DNA from: Desulfopila_A sp964446655
GTDB lineage: Bacteria > Desulfobacterota > Desulfobulbia > Desulfobulbales > Desulfocapsaceae
Direction: 5' to 3'
Length of the DNA stretch: 64,000 nt
Assembly: GCA_964446655.1 (NCBI GenBank)
Contig: CAYUPL010000001.1
Location: 95,713-159,712, forward strand
The translations under genes and the position numbers were made by a program. Of the stretch, positions 28,412 to 37,552 are shown in pieces. Positions within the stretch are counted from its first letter, which is position 1; every line of letters starts with the position of its first letter. The notes beneath the pieces were generated by a model. That model had not been told where the DNA came from. It did not search any database and worked only from the letters and a program-made list of their open reading frames with translations.

Positions 28412-29102
28412 GAAGTTCCTCTTTTTTCGAAACGATTCTATGAAGTACTCTTTTCCGGCAAACACGGTGTTGCTGCAAGTGCACGACTTCTCTCTTCGGA
28501 CAGAGCATGCATCGTCACAAAACCTGTTTGTAAATATCAAGAAAAGAATGTATATAGAGCTAATCATTGCAAATGCTGACGTGTGAATGCAGCAGATGTC
28601 CTCCCCCTTCCAACAACCAAATCTATACACTACATTTGTGGTACGCTCAAGAGCTATCTACAACATATGGTAGAAAAACACAAAGAACAGCAGGAATTCA
28701 ATACTTTAAAAAAGGAAAAAAATTACCTCGCCAAACGTGGCTGAAAGAGCTGTATAACGGTTCATTTTTCATGCCATTTAAGCACTTTTTTGAAAACCAT
28801 TGCACACCATTAGTTTGCAATGGCGCAAACCATTGTTAGCCTGCAGTTTCCTTCCTTTTTTTAGAATCTCCAATTTTTTCAAATCCACAAATCGCCAGAC
28901 AACACAGTGACACCCTGAAGGCAGTGCCGTTTTCTTCAGCCCATCGTGATGCTCGTCAACTGTTTTTCAGTGTAACAATGATTCTTATGATTATTATATA
29001 GGCAGGATGACTTTTCTGTACACCAGATGGCACTGCACCTCTCCTGAGGGGCGATTATCCACAAAGTAAACAACGGACCACTTCTCCATGGAGATAAAAT
29101 AA
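28412..29102. other. Divergent intergenic region between nrdJ and msrAB
   Basis: About 690 bp, AT-rich. It contains a perfect 8-bp stem CCATTGCA/TGCAATGG (28797-28823), followed by another CCATTG. At 28973 is a TAACAATGATT that matches only part of the TetR-type palindrome found at 32.5 and 51 kb. A short ORF (28567-28839) has no ribosome binding site or homology. No riboswitch was recognised. Confidence 0.35.
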
Positions 29103-30176
29103 ATGAAGATCTTTCTGCAATCCCCGCTTTTTTATATTTTGGCCCTTTTTCTTACAACCATGGTAGCCAAAAGCGATACAACAGCTGTCGCCGCGGATGG
29201 ACCGGAAACGCAGAAAACGGAAAAAGCTCTTTTTGCCGGTGGCTGTTTCTGGTGTATGGAAAAACCTTTTGAACAGGAGGATGGTGTTCTCTCTGTAATA
29301 TCAGGATACTCCGGGGGAACAAGCCGGAATCCCACCTACCGGGACTATAGCAATAGCGGCCATATTGAAGTCGTTGAAATCACTTTCAATCCCGAGAAGA
29401 TTGGCTATAGCCGTCTTCTCGACATCTTCTGGCGACAAATTGATCCGACCGACAGCGGCGGTCAATTCGTTGATCGTGGCCATGAATACAGCAGCGCTAT
29501 TTTTTACTATAATGAACAACAAAAAGAGTTGGCCCAGAAGTCCAAAACCCTTCTGGAGGAAAGCGCAATTTTTCAAAAACCTCTTGTGACTCCAATCAAA
29601 CCGGCACAGCAGTTCTGGCCGGCTGAAGAGTATCATCAGGATTATTATAAAAAGAACCCTCTCCGCTATGCCTTTTATCGTTCCGGTTCGGGGCGTGACG
29701 ACTTTTTAGAAAAACATTGGCAAAAAGGAAAAACAACCATGGAGCAACAGCGTTCTGCACAGAATCTCAAGGAGAAGCTCACGCCTCTCCAATACAAAGT
29801 TACTCAGGAAGATGGTACTGAACCGCCCTTCAACAACGATTATTGGGACAATAAAGAACCGGGAATTTATGTCGATATAGTTTCCGGCGAACCGCTTTTC
29901 AGTTCGCTGGACAAATATGACTCCAAGACCGGCTGGCCCAGTTTCACCAAACCGTTGCTGGCAGAAAATATAATCGAACACTCTGATACCACTTGGCTCA
30001 TGACCAGAACGGAAGTACGCAGCAAGGAAGCCGATTCTCACCTTGGCCACGTTTTCAATGACGGACCGCCGCCGACAGGATTACGGTACTGTATCAACTC
30101 TGCGGCTTTGCGTTTCATTCCAGCTGAATCTCTGGCTGAGGAGGGATATGGAGACTTTGCCGATCTTTTTCGCTAA
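29103..30176 (+). CDS. msrAB: Exported methionine sulfoxide reductase, MsrA-MsrB fusion
   Basis: 357 residues: a signal sequence (1-30), an MsrA domain with catalytic Cys in GGCFWCME (near 50), and an MsrB domain whose catalytic Cys is in LRYCINSAALRF near the C-terminus. The MsrB part has SGEPLF where zinc-type MsrBs carry CxxC, so it is the zinc-free form. The two halves reduce the S and R epimers of methionine sulfoxide. Export means it repairs envelope proteins, presumably protection on oxygen exposure in an anaerobe. It is transcribed alone. Confidence 0.92.
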   Translation: MKIFLQSPLFYILALFLTTMVAKSDTTAVAADGPETQKTEKALFAGGCFWCMEKPFEQEDGVLSVISGYSGGTSRNPTYRDYSNSGHIEVVEITFNPEKIGYSRLLDIFWRQIDPTDSGGQFVDRGHEYSSAIFYYNEQQKELAQKSKTLLEESAIFQKPLVTPIKPAQQFWPAEEYHQDYYKKNPLRYAFYRSGSGRDDFLEKHWQKGKTTMEQQRSAQNLKEKLTPLQYKVTQEDGTEPPFNNDYWDNKEPGIYVDIVSGEPLFSSLDKYDSKTGWPSFTKPLLAENIIEHSDTTWLMTRTEVRSKEADSHLGHVFNDGPPPTGLRYCINSAALRFIPAESLAEEGYGDFADLFR

Positions 30177-30228
30177 GCCGAATTTCTCACGATAGCGAGG
30201 TCTGCTCAGCCGCTTTTGGGAGAATCAC

Positions 30229-30582
30229 TCAAAATGTTATAACATCATATCCTTGAGCAATATAAGCTCCCATGGCCGGATGCCCCGACATGTCGCCAAT
30301 AAGAGGTATCCCTTCTTTTTCTATGGCTTCAGCGACCTTAAGCTTTTTCGAGCAGGCCCTGCAGGCCCCCGTGATAATCCCCAGATTTCCGGCTTTCTGA
30401 TACAGTGTAAAAAGAAAATGATCAGGTTTTGCCATTTCAGGAACAAGGGTAACCGCATCACCCTCAATCACGATATGCCCCTGTAGACCACGTTCGTGCA
30501 AATCTATACCATTTAATAGTACGTGAATGAAACACATGGGGTCACCACGAAAGGCAAAAAGAACTTTTTTTTCTTTCTCCAC
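30229..30582 (-). CDS. DsrE-like cytoplasmic protein
   Basis: A 117-residue protein of the DsrE/DsrF-like fold (FAFRGDPMCFIHVLLNG at the N-terminus). It has two cysteines close together (GACRACSKK) in the position where sulfur-carrying members have their active Cys. Relatives in sulfate reducers carry or sense sulfane sulfur; the role here is unknown. Start GTG at 30582 is supported by GGAGG 6-10 bp upstream. Confidence 0.75.
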   Translation of the reverse strand: MEKEKKVLFAFRGDPMCFIHVLLNGIDLHERGLQGHIVIEGDAVTLVPEMAKPDHFLFTLYQKAGNLGIITGACRACSKKLKVAEAIEKEGIPLIGDMSGHPAMGAYIAQGYDVITF

Positions 30583-30773
30583 GCCATACCTCCATTTTGT
30601 TTTTTAGCCCGCCAATTGAAAAAGCAAATCGTAAGATAACGGACCTTCAGGAAAAGAGCATCGAGGAAACAGATAATTATGGTTGTCGTATATGAAATCT
30701 ATATACCACGCGTTTGTGATCCGGTTGGTAAAAAGCACCAAGCGAACCCGGTGGTAATGCCTGATAAGTAAAC

Positions 30774-30850
30774 TGGTGGGCGAGGCGGGATTCGAACCCG
30801 CGACCTTCGGCTTCGGAGGCCGACACTCTATCCAGCTGAGCTACCCGCCC
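30774..30850 (-). tRNA. tRNA-Arg (anticodon CCG)
   Basis: The reverse strand folds as a full cloverleaf: acceptor stem GGGCGGG/CTCGCCC, D arm GCTCAGCTGGATAGAGT, anticodon stem TCGGC/GCCGA with loop CTCCGAA (anticodon CCG, reading CGG) and T arm GCGGGTTCGAATCCCGC. The 3' CCA is encoded (30774-30776). Confidence 0.97.
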
Positions 30851-31110
30851 AAATGAAAAAAAATACAACCGGAAATGCATTGTTACTTTATCCGGAAAAG
30901 CTCTGCAACCCTTTCCTCTACCAAAACCAGACTTGTTTTGCCATACTTTTTCAGAGACGCTTCAATTCAGCTGAAATACCAATCCGGGTCCTCAATCTTC
31001 GCTTCCGGCAAAACCAACCTCTATCTTTTTCCTTACAAAAATGGTAGTTTTATTGTAGTTGTGCGGTAAAATCGTTAACTCCCTGCTCTCAGACGGATAG
31101 TCCCGTCTCT
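30851..31110 (+). other. Intergenic region before the MetE-like gene
   Basis: 260 bp. It has a half-site CATTGTTAC of the TetR-type palindrome near 30879 and a small GACGG/CCGTC hairpin just before the MetE-like start (31092-31106). The rest is featureless by eye. Confidence 0.3.
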
Positions 31111-32196
31111 ATGGTGTTTAAAATGTTCAAAGCCGAATGTCTTCCCATACTCATTGGCAGCCTGCCGTTAACGGACCATAAAGAGGCTGTACGGCTCATC
31201 CTCACTCATTCACCGACAATACCTCTCTGGCCCCAGCTGCCCAAGCTCAAGGGGGAAGGAATGATTCGCCAGTTTCTCACCGGCTTTCCAGGTTTGCAGG
31301 AAAACAACAACCGCTACTGGGTTGATACCTCTTGTGATGATTTTGAAGAGCAAATGGCCTCCTTCTACGAGGATTACATGGCCAAAGAGGAAAAAAACTT
31401 TTTCCCTTCAGGATCACGATTTGCCCTTGGCAATGATACCGCACCAGGCTTTGCTGTGTTTACGAAAATGATCGCGGCGGCAACAACCCCCGTCCTCACC
31501 CTCAAAGGACAGGTAACCGGTCCCGTCACCACAGGAATCGGCGTCAAAGATCAGCACGGCAAAAGCATTATCTATGATGACAACCTTCGGGATGTTCTGA
31601 TTAAACACCTCACCCTCAAGGCCTGCTGGCAGATCGAGAAACTGCAAGACATTTCCGGCTGCCGACAGCCCATCATCTTTATCGACGAGCCTGGAATAGT
31701 CAGTTTCGGCTCCAGTGGTTTCAGCGGTATTTCGCGCGAAATGGTATCCGATGCCGTGGCCCAGACCGTCAAAGGAATCCGGAACAGTGGCGGCCTGGCA
31801 GGAATCCATATCTGCGCCAATGGCGACTGGGAGCCGGCTCTGTCCTCCTCAGCCGACATCATCAGCTTTGACGCCTATTTTTATTTTGATACATTTACTC
31901 TGTATAGAGACCGGCTTGTCACTTTTCTTCAGCGTGGCGGCATGCTGGCCTGGGGAATTGTCCCCACGGCGGATCCGGCTATCCTGGAGAAAACAGACAG
32001 TAATTCTCTCTTCTGCAAATGGCAGGAACAGCTGGAGAGACTGGCGAGTTTCGGCTTTTCCCGTAAAACTTTGATGGAACAGACCCTCATCGCCCCATCC
32101 TGCGGCACAGGTTCTCTTCCACCACACCTGGCAACTAAAGTTCTACAACTGACTGCTGAAATTTCAGCAAAAGCGCGAACTCTTTATTCTGCATAA
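31111..32196 (+). CDS. UROD/MetE-like methyltransferase, short core form
   Basis: A 361-residue protein resembling only the catalytic C-terminal barrel of MetE and uroporphyrinogen-decarboxylase-like methyltransferases. A metal-site pattern is visible: HxC in GIHICANGDWE and a later Cys in APSCGTGSL, as in the zinc ligands of MetE. The folate-binding N-terminal half of MetE is absent. It could be a folate-independent core methionine synthase that takes methyl groups from a corrinoid protein, or another corrinoid:thiol methyltransferase. No corrinoid protein gene is adjacent. ATG at 31123 is an alternative start. Confidence 0.65.
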   Translation: MVFKMFKAECLPILIGSLPLTDHKEAVRLILTHSPTIPLWPQLPKLKGEGMIRQFLTGFPGLQENNNRYWVDTSCDDFEEQMASFYEDYMAKEEKNFFPSGSRFALGNDTAPGFAVFTKMIAAATTPVLTLKGQVTGPVTTGIGVKDQHGKSIIYDDNLRDVLIKHLTLKACWQIEKLQDISGCRQPIIFIDEPGIVSFGSSGFSGISREMVSDAVAQTVKGIRNSGGLAGIHICANGDWEPALSSSADIISFDAYFYFDTFTLYRDRLVTFLQRGGMLAWGIVPTADPAILEKTDSNSLFCKWQEQLERLASFGFSRKTLMEQTLIAPSCGTGSLPPHLATKVLQLTAEISAKARTLYSA

Positions 32197-32511
32197 CCGA
32201 TGTGTTACCAAAATCATCCTTGTTCCTTTAGAAACTTTTCTTTTTTACTTGAAAATATTCTACGGTTACATTAAGACAATAGTCAAACAGTGTAACAATG
32301 TTCTTCAATATAATTTCATGAACCTGTTTATTTTTGTTTTGGTACGTTTTTTCAATTAGATAAAAAAAATAACGTTATAAAACATTAAAGTTTGCTGCGT
32401 CCAAAACCCTTCATAAGTATTATGATTTTAAAGTATTGTTTGACCTTTTAATAGACATATAAACATCATTGACGACCTACCCGCCACTTAACTTAACCGG
32501 GGCAAGTAACA
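32197..32511 (+). promoter_or_regulatory. Promoter region of TetR1 with two palindromic sites
   Basis: 315 bp, strongly AT-rich. It holds TAACAATGTTC (32293-32303) and the perfect TAACAATGTTA (32507-32517), whose centre coincides with the ATG of the TetR gene. Same motif as at 51.0-51.1 kb. Exact -35/-10 boxes could not be assigned confidently. Confidence 0.55.
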
Positions 32512-32517
32512 ATGTTA
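32507..32517. promoter_or_regulatory. Candidate TetR operator overlapping the TetR1 start codon
   Basis: TAACA-A-TGTTA is a perfect 5-1-5 palindrome. The ATG of TetR1 (32512) is inside it, so a bound repressor would sit on its own start. Confidence 0.5.
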
Positions 32518-33144
32518 AACAGTTTTAACCCGGATATCCACAAACGACTCGAAGCCGCTGTACTGGAGGTGTTCTCCCAGTCCGACTTTCATAAGGCCAG
32601 CATTCGTGACGTTGCCGAAAAAGCAGAGGTAAGTTTCACCACCATTTATAAACATTACGGCAGCAAGGAGCGGCTGGTCTTCGCCTTTGTTGACGTGTGG
32701 ATGGGAAAACTGACAGACCGTATCGTCGACCACATTCAAGGCATTGAAAACCTGCAGGAAAAATTAAGAAAAGTATTCTGGCTGCAGCTTGACTACTACG
32801 AGCGCCACGAGGGACTGGGCCGTATTGTCTTTATGACTCTTCCCATGAAAACCTGGATGGCCGACGAAACCTTCGAGCAGCGGCGGATGATGAGCCTTCT
32901 TATCAAGGTACTCAGTCAAGGCCAGCAGCAGGGCATTCTCAACGACCAGGTTGATGCCACCGTTCTACTTGATTTTCTGATGGGGTTTGTGCAACGCAGT
33001 TTTTTTATGTGGATCCAGCGAGGCAAAAAGGACAGCCTCGCCAAACGAGCCAATCCCATGTTCGGCATGGTCTGGCGCGGAATGGTTCATCCACGTCTGC
33101 TTGATCAGGGCGGATTATCCAAACTCCTTTTCAAACAATTTTAA
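32512..33144 (+). CDS. TetR-family regulator (TetR1)
   Basis: A 210-residue regulator. The N-terminal HTH is clear (ASIRDVAEKAEVSFTTIYKHYGSKERL, about 26-52), followed by an alpha-helical ligand domain. It is about 80% identical by hand count to TetR2 at 46.6-47.2 kb, including the whole HTH and much of the ligand domain; the C-terminal ~20 residues differ. It heads the prpE-sucCD-transcarboxylase arm, so a role sensing propionyl-CoA or a related acyl-CoA is plausible but inferred. Its start codon lies in a palindromic candidate operator, suggesting autoregulation. Confidence 0.88.
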   Translation: MLNSFNPDIHKRLEAAVLEVFSQSDFHKASIRDVAEKAEVSFTTIYKHYGSKERLVFAFVDVWMGKLTDRIVDHIQGIENLQEKLRKVFWLQLDYYERHEGLGRIVFMTLPMKTWMADETFEQRRMMSLLIKVLSQGQQQGILNDQVDATVLLDFLMGFVQRSFFMWIQRGKKDSLAKRANPMFGMVWRGMVHPRLLDQGGLSKLLFKQF

Positions 33145-33276
33145 ACGAGCACTGCAAACTTTTGGCACACAATATTTTCAACAAGGGAAGTCGCGCAGGG
33201 AACAGAGAGTAGTTCCGCTGACCAGAGAGAGCGGGGAGCTCACAGGATCGATAAACTCAAACCAATGAGGGCTATT

Positions 33277-35172
33277 ATGTCGAATTATGATGCTGTATTT
33301 TCTCAAAGTATTAACGAGCCGGAGAAATTTTGGGGGGAAGCTGCCAAAGGAATAGACTGGTACAAAGAGTGTGATAGCGTCCTTGATTCTTCCAACCCTC
33401 CATTTTACCGCTGGTTCAAAGGCGGAAAAATGAACACCTGTTTCAATGCGATTGACCGCCATGTTCAAGGTGGGCGCGCCGACCAGACCGCCATTATCTA
33501 CGATAGTCCCGTCACCGACACCATCAAAAAAATTACTTACCGCGAACTTCTTGACAAAGTTTCCACTTTCGCCGGTGGTTTACAGAGCCTTGGTGTGACC
33601 AAAGGTGATACGGTCGTCATTTATATGCCCATGATACCGGAAGCAGCTGTAGCCATGTTGGCTTGTGCACGCATCGGCGCCATTCACTCCGTTGTTTTTG
33701 GCGGCTTTGCCCCACATGAGCTGGCAATCCGCATAGACCATGCCCAACCCAAGGTACTGATTACTGCCTCAGGTGCAATAGAAGGCGCCAAAAAACTGGC
33801 TTACAAGCCGATGGTAGACAGCGCTCTTAAGCAATCAGTTCATGAGGTGGGCAATATCATCCTTCTGCAGCGCGATTTTCTTAAAGCGGACATGACTGAA
33901 GGGCGAGATGTCGACTGGAACGAACTGGTCGGCAGAAGCAAGCCCGTTCCTTGCGTTGAACTTGACGCCACCGACCCCCTTTATATTCTCTACACCTCGG
34001 GAACCACCGGAATGCCCAAAGGTGTATTGCGCGATAACGGCGGGCATGCCGTTGCTCTGGCCTGGACCATGAAAGCGGTCTACGACATTGACCCCGGCGA
34101 CGTCTGGTGGTCGGCATCCGATGTCGGCTGGGTGGTAGGACATTCTTATATTGTGTATGCTCCATTATTGATCGGTGCCACATCCGTCTTTTATGAGGGC
34201 AAACCAATCGGAACTCCGGATGCCGGCGCTTTCTGGCGCGTTATCTCACAGCATCAAGTGAAAACATTGTTCACCGCCCCGACGGCCTTTCGCGCCATAA
34301 AAAAAGAAGACCCAGACGGAACTTTCCTGAAAAAATATGATATTTCCTGTTTCAAATGCCTCTACCTGGCCGGCGAACGACTCGACCCCGACACCTACCA
34401 CTGGGCTGTGGACCTCCTTAAAGTCCCGGTGATCGACCATTGGTGGCAGACGGAAACAGCCTGGGCCATTGCCGCCAACTGCCGCGGAATAGAAGAGTTT
34501 CCTGTTAAACCCGGTTCACCCACCAAACCTGTCCCTGGATATGACATCCGTGTCCTTGATAACGAAAACTCCGAGGTCGAGCGAGGAAAAGAAGGCAATA
34601 TCGTCGTCAAACTGCCTCTGCCCCCAGGAACCCTTGTGACGCTGTGGCGTAATGATGAACGTTTTATCAAGTCGTACATGACCACCTTCCCCGGCTACTA
34701 TGAAACCAGCGACGGTGGATATCTCGATGAAGATGGCTACGTCTACGTCATGGGTCGAATGGACGACGTTATCAATATCGCCGGCCACAGACTGTCCACA
34801 GGAGCGATGGAGGAAGTGATCGCCAATCATCCTGATATTGCGGAATGTGCTGTTATCGGCGCTGATGACAAGCTCAAGGGACAGCTTCCCGTCGGCTTTT
34901 TTGTCCTCAAGGCAGGTGTCGACAGAGATCCGAAAGAAATCCAGGCAGAGCTTGTCAAAATGGTACGCGAAGCCATTGGTCCAATTGCCTGCTTCCGCGA
35001 GTCGACAGTGGTTGCCAGACTGCCCAAAACCCGTTCCGGCAAGATTCTGCGCGGCACAATGCGTTCTATAGCGGCGGGCAAGGAGTATAACACACCATCT
35101 ACTATTGATGATCCCACCATTCTTGATGAGATCACCGAGACTCTTACCAATATGGGGTATCCCAAAAAATAA
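33277..35172 (+). CDS. prpE: Propionyl-CoA synthetase (acyl-CoA synthetase, AMP-forming)
   Basis: About 631 residues of the PrpE/ACSS3 branch of AMP-forming acyl-CoA synthetases. It activates propionate (and probably acetate) to the CoA thioester with ATP. The phosphate loop is YTSGTTGMPKG, followed by WWQTETAW and YETSDGG. The conserved lysine for adenylation is in RSGKILRGTMR near the C-terminus. ATG at 33277 is preferred because TGAGGG precedes it by 5 bp; ATG 33265 would overlap that site. It is the first metabolic gene after TetR1 and is followed by a strong terminator. Confidence 0.9.
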   Translation: MSNYDAVFSQSINEPEKFWGEAAKGIDWYKECDSVLDSSNPPFYRWFKGGKMNTCFNAIDRHVQGGRADQTAIIYDSPVTDTIKKITYRELLDKVSTFAGGLQSLGVTKGDTVVIYMPMIPEAAVAMLACARIGAIHSVVFGGFAPHELAIRIDHAQPKVLITASGAIEGAKKLAYKPMVDSALKQSVHEVGNIILLQRDFLKADMTEGRDVDWNELVGRSKPVPCVELDATDPLYILYTSGTTGMPKGVLRDNGGHAVALAWTMKAVYDIDPGDVWWSASDVGWVVGHSYIVYAPLLIGATSVFYEGKPIGTPDAGAFWRVISQHQVKTLFTAPTAFRAIKKEDPDGTFLKKYDISCFKCLYLAGERLDPDTYHWAVDLLKVPVIDHWWQTETAWAIAANCRGIEEFPVKPGSPTKPVPGYDIRVLDNENSEVERGKEGNIVVKLPLPPGTLVTLWRNDERFIKSYMTTFPGYYETSDGGYLDEDGYVYVMGRMDDVINIAGHRLSTGAMEEVIANHPDIAECAVIGADDKLKGQLPVGFFVLKAGVDRDPKEIQAELVKMVREAIGPIACFRESTVVARLPKTRSGKILRGTMRSIAAGKEYNTPSTIDDPTILDEITETLTNMGYPKK

Positions 35173-35182
35173 GCGTTCAGGC

Positions 35183-35216
35183 AGGACGTGGGCCTTGGTC
35201 CACGTCCTTTTTTTTA
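35183..35216 (+). terminator. Rho-independent terminator after prpE
   Basis: AGGACGTGG (35183-35191) pairs with CCACGTCCT (35200-35208), followed by a run of eight T (one belongs to the stem end). sucC begins 57 bp further on, so sucCD may have its own promoter or depend on read-through. Confidence 0.85.
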
Positions 35217-35272
35217 TACACATTTACAAACCGGCCATACCATAACCGGTAATGACGAAACAGGACCAATTT

Positions 35273-36430
35273 ATGAAGATCCATGAATATCAGGCCAAAC
35301 AGCTCTTCCACAAATACAATGTGCCGATTCCGCAGGGAAGTACCAGCACGGATCGCCAGGGGATTGTGGCCGCAGCCGAACAACTCGGCCTGCCCGTGGC
35401 CGTCAAAGCTCAGATTCATGCCGGCGGTCGCGGCAAAGGCGGTGGTGTAAAGATCGCCAAGACTCCGGCAGAGGTCGAAAATGCCGCAGACGCCATCCTC
35501 GGCATGACCCTCGTTACCAAACAGACAGGACCACAGGGCCGACTGGTAAAAACGGTGCTCATCGAAAAAGGCATCTCCATAAAAAAAGAGCTCTATCTCT
35601 CGATTATCCCGGACCGGGAAACGGCTAACATAACCATAGTAGCCAGTCAAGACGGCGGCATGGATATCGAAGAGGTTGCCGTCCAGCATCCGGAAAGAAT
35701 TATCAAAGTACCGATCAACCCGCTTATGGGTATTCAGGGCTTTCATCTCCGCCAGGTCATGTTTGGACTGGAGCTGGACCCAGCTCTTATGAAGTCTTTT
35801 GCCGCAATTCTGTGCAATCTCTACAATCTTTTTGTTGATTATGACTGCTCCATGCTGGAAATCAATCCTCTTATCATTACGGAAGACAACAATGTCATAG
35901 CACTGGACGCTAAAATAGATATCGACTCCAACGCCCTCTACCGCCATGCAGATGTTGTCGAAATGCATGATCCCAACGAGGACGATCCGGCTGAAGCGGA
36001 AGCTGCCAAGTACAACCTTAACTATATCAATCTCGACGGTAATGTCGGCAATATGGTTAACGGCGCCGGTCTTGCCATGGCCACCATGGACATCATCAAA
36101 CAGGCTGGTGCCGAACCGGCCAACTTCCTTGATGTCGGTGGCGGTGCCAACGCCGAGATGGTCGAGAACGGTTTTCGCATCATCCTGAGCGATCCCAAGG
36201 TCAAGGCCATTCTCGTCAATATTTTTGGTGGTATTCTGCGTTGTGATGTCCTGGCCCAGGGTGTGGTTCAGGCTGCCGGCAAGGTGCGACTCAACGTTCC
36301 AGTTGTAGTTCGCATGGAAGGCACCAACGTAGAAGAGGGCCGCAGGATTCTGGCCGAATCCGGCATGTCACTGGTGAACGCCACCGATCTTGCTGATGCC
36401 GCCCGAAAGATCGCAGAAATTGTTGCATAA
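35273..36430 (+). CDS. sucC: Succinyl-CoA ligase (ADP/GDP-forming), beta subunit
   Basis: About 385 residues, with an ATP-grasp N-terminal domain (MKIHEYQAKQLF, VKAQIHAGGRGKGGGV) and a C-terminal CoA-ligase domain (FLDVGGGAN, NIFGGILRCD). Together with SucD it interconverts succinyl-CoA and succinate with substrate-level phosphorylation, the exit or entry step of the methylmalonyl-CoA route. ATG 35273 matches the family start and has AGGA upstream; ATG 35252 would add seven non-homologous residues. Length is normal. Confidence 0.95.
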   Translation: MKIHEYQAKQLFHKYNVPIPQGSTSTDRQGIVAAAEQLGLPVAVKAQIHAGGRGKGGGVKIAKTPAEVENAADAILGMTLVTKQTGPQGRLVKTVLIEKGISIKKELYLSIIPDRETANITIVASQDGGMDIEEVAVQHPERIIKVPINPLMGIQGFHLRQVMFGLELDPALMKSFAAILCNLYNLFVDYDCSMLEINPLIITEDNNVIALDAKIDIDSNALYRHADVVEMHDPNEDDPAEAEAAKYNLNYINLDGNVGNMVNGAGLAMATMDIIKQAGAEPANFLDVGGGANAEMVENGFRIILSDPKVKAILVNIFGGILRCDVLAQGVVQAAGKVRLNVPVVVRMEGTNVEEGRRILAESGMSLVNATDLADAARKIAEIVA

Positions 36431-36524
36431 CGGGCAGCTTCCGCAAAGGGCAGGCAGTTCAAAAACAAATATCAGAATACAAAGCAACACATTTTATTTT
36501 TTTCAACACTCATAAAGGAAGATC

Positions 36525-37400
36525 ATGAGCATTTTCATCAATTCCCAAACACGAGTCCTTGTGCAGGGCATTACCGGCAAGGAAGGCCAATTTCACACTC
36601 GGCAATGTGTGGAATATGGGACAAATATTGTAGCTGGTGTCACACCCGGAAAAGGCGGCCAAATGATGGACTCCGTTCCGGTTTTCAATACAGTCAAAGA
36701 TGCCGTTCACGAAACAGGCGCCAACGCTTCAATGATCTTGGTTCCGCCTCCTTTTGCAGCCGATGCCATTCTTGAAGCGGCCGATGCCGGTGTAGCGCTT
36801 ATCGTCTGTATCACCGAAGGCATTCCGGTGATGGACATGTTGCGCATCAAAAACTACCCGGCTCTTTTGACAAGCAGCAGGCTCATCGGCCCAAACTGTC
36901 CAGGAATAATCACCCCCGGAGAATGCAAAATGGGGATTATGCCGGGCCATATCCATAAAGCCGGTGGACCCGTCGGAGTTGTTTCCAGATCAGGCACATT
37001 AACCTATGAAGTCGTGCACCAGCTCACCCAGTTCGGCCTCGGCCAAACCACCTGTATCGGCATCGGTGGTGATCCCGTCAACGGTACCGGTTTTCTCGAT
37101 TGCCTGCAGGCCTTTAATGAAGATGATGCCACGGAATATGTTGTCATGGTGGGAGAAATCGGCGGCAATGCGGAAGAAACCGCTTCTGCCTGGATAGCTG
37201 CAAATATGAAAAAACCGGTGGTCGGTTTTATTGCAGGTCTCACGGCGCCACCAGGCAGACGCATGGGACATGCCGGCGCCATCGTCAGCGGTGGACAGGG
37301 AACAGCTACTGCCAAGATCAGCGCCATGGAGGACAGCGGCATCCATGTCTGCCGAGACCTTGGTAATCTCGGTAAACTCTGCCTGGAGGTTTTTTCCTGA
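36525..37400 (+). CDS. sucD: Succinyl-CoA ligase, alpha subunit
   Basis: A 291-residue alpha subunit with the CoA-binding N-terminus (VLVQGITGKEGQFHT) and the phospho-histidine segment (MGHAGAIVSGGQGTA, near 245). It pairs with SucC, 94 bp upstream. The start is supported by AAGGAAG. It precedes the carboxyltransferase gene by 152 bp that include a small ATCAGG/CCTGAT hairpin. Confidence 0.95.
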   Translation: MSIFINSQTRVLVQGITGKEGQFHTRQCVEYGTNIVAGVTPGKGGQMMDSVPVFNTVKDAVHETGANASMILVPPPFAADAILEAADAGVALIVCITEGIPVMDMLRIKNYPALLTSSRLIGPNCPGIITPGECKMGIMPGHIHKAGGPVGVVSRSGTLTYEVVHQLTQFGLGQTTCIGIGGDPVNGTGFLDCLQAFNEDDATEYVVMVGEIGGNAEETASAWIAANMKKPVVGFIAGLTAPPGRRMGHAGAIVSGGQGTATAKISAMEDSGIHVCRDLGNLGKLCLEVFS

Positions 37401-37552
37401 TCCGGCAGACATTTTCCACCTTGAGGCGAAAATCGACGTTTCCGGCACTATCTCATCAGGTCTTTTCCTGATAAGATAAAAAGTATTAGTGGTCACTGCT
37501 CAGGCATGGCCGTTTGAATATGAAGTGAATTTCTCTGCACGAAGGAGACCGT

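Noticed and set aside
28567..28839. 90-residue ORF upstream of msrAB
   Set aside because: No ribosome binding site or homology; lies in an AT-rich gap.
30879..30887. TetR-type operator before the MetE-like gene
   Set aside because: Only one half (CATTGTTAC) matches; the other half is absent, so it is likely chance.
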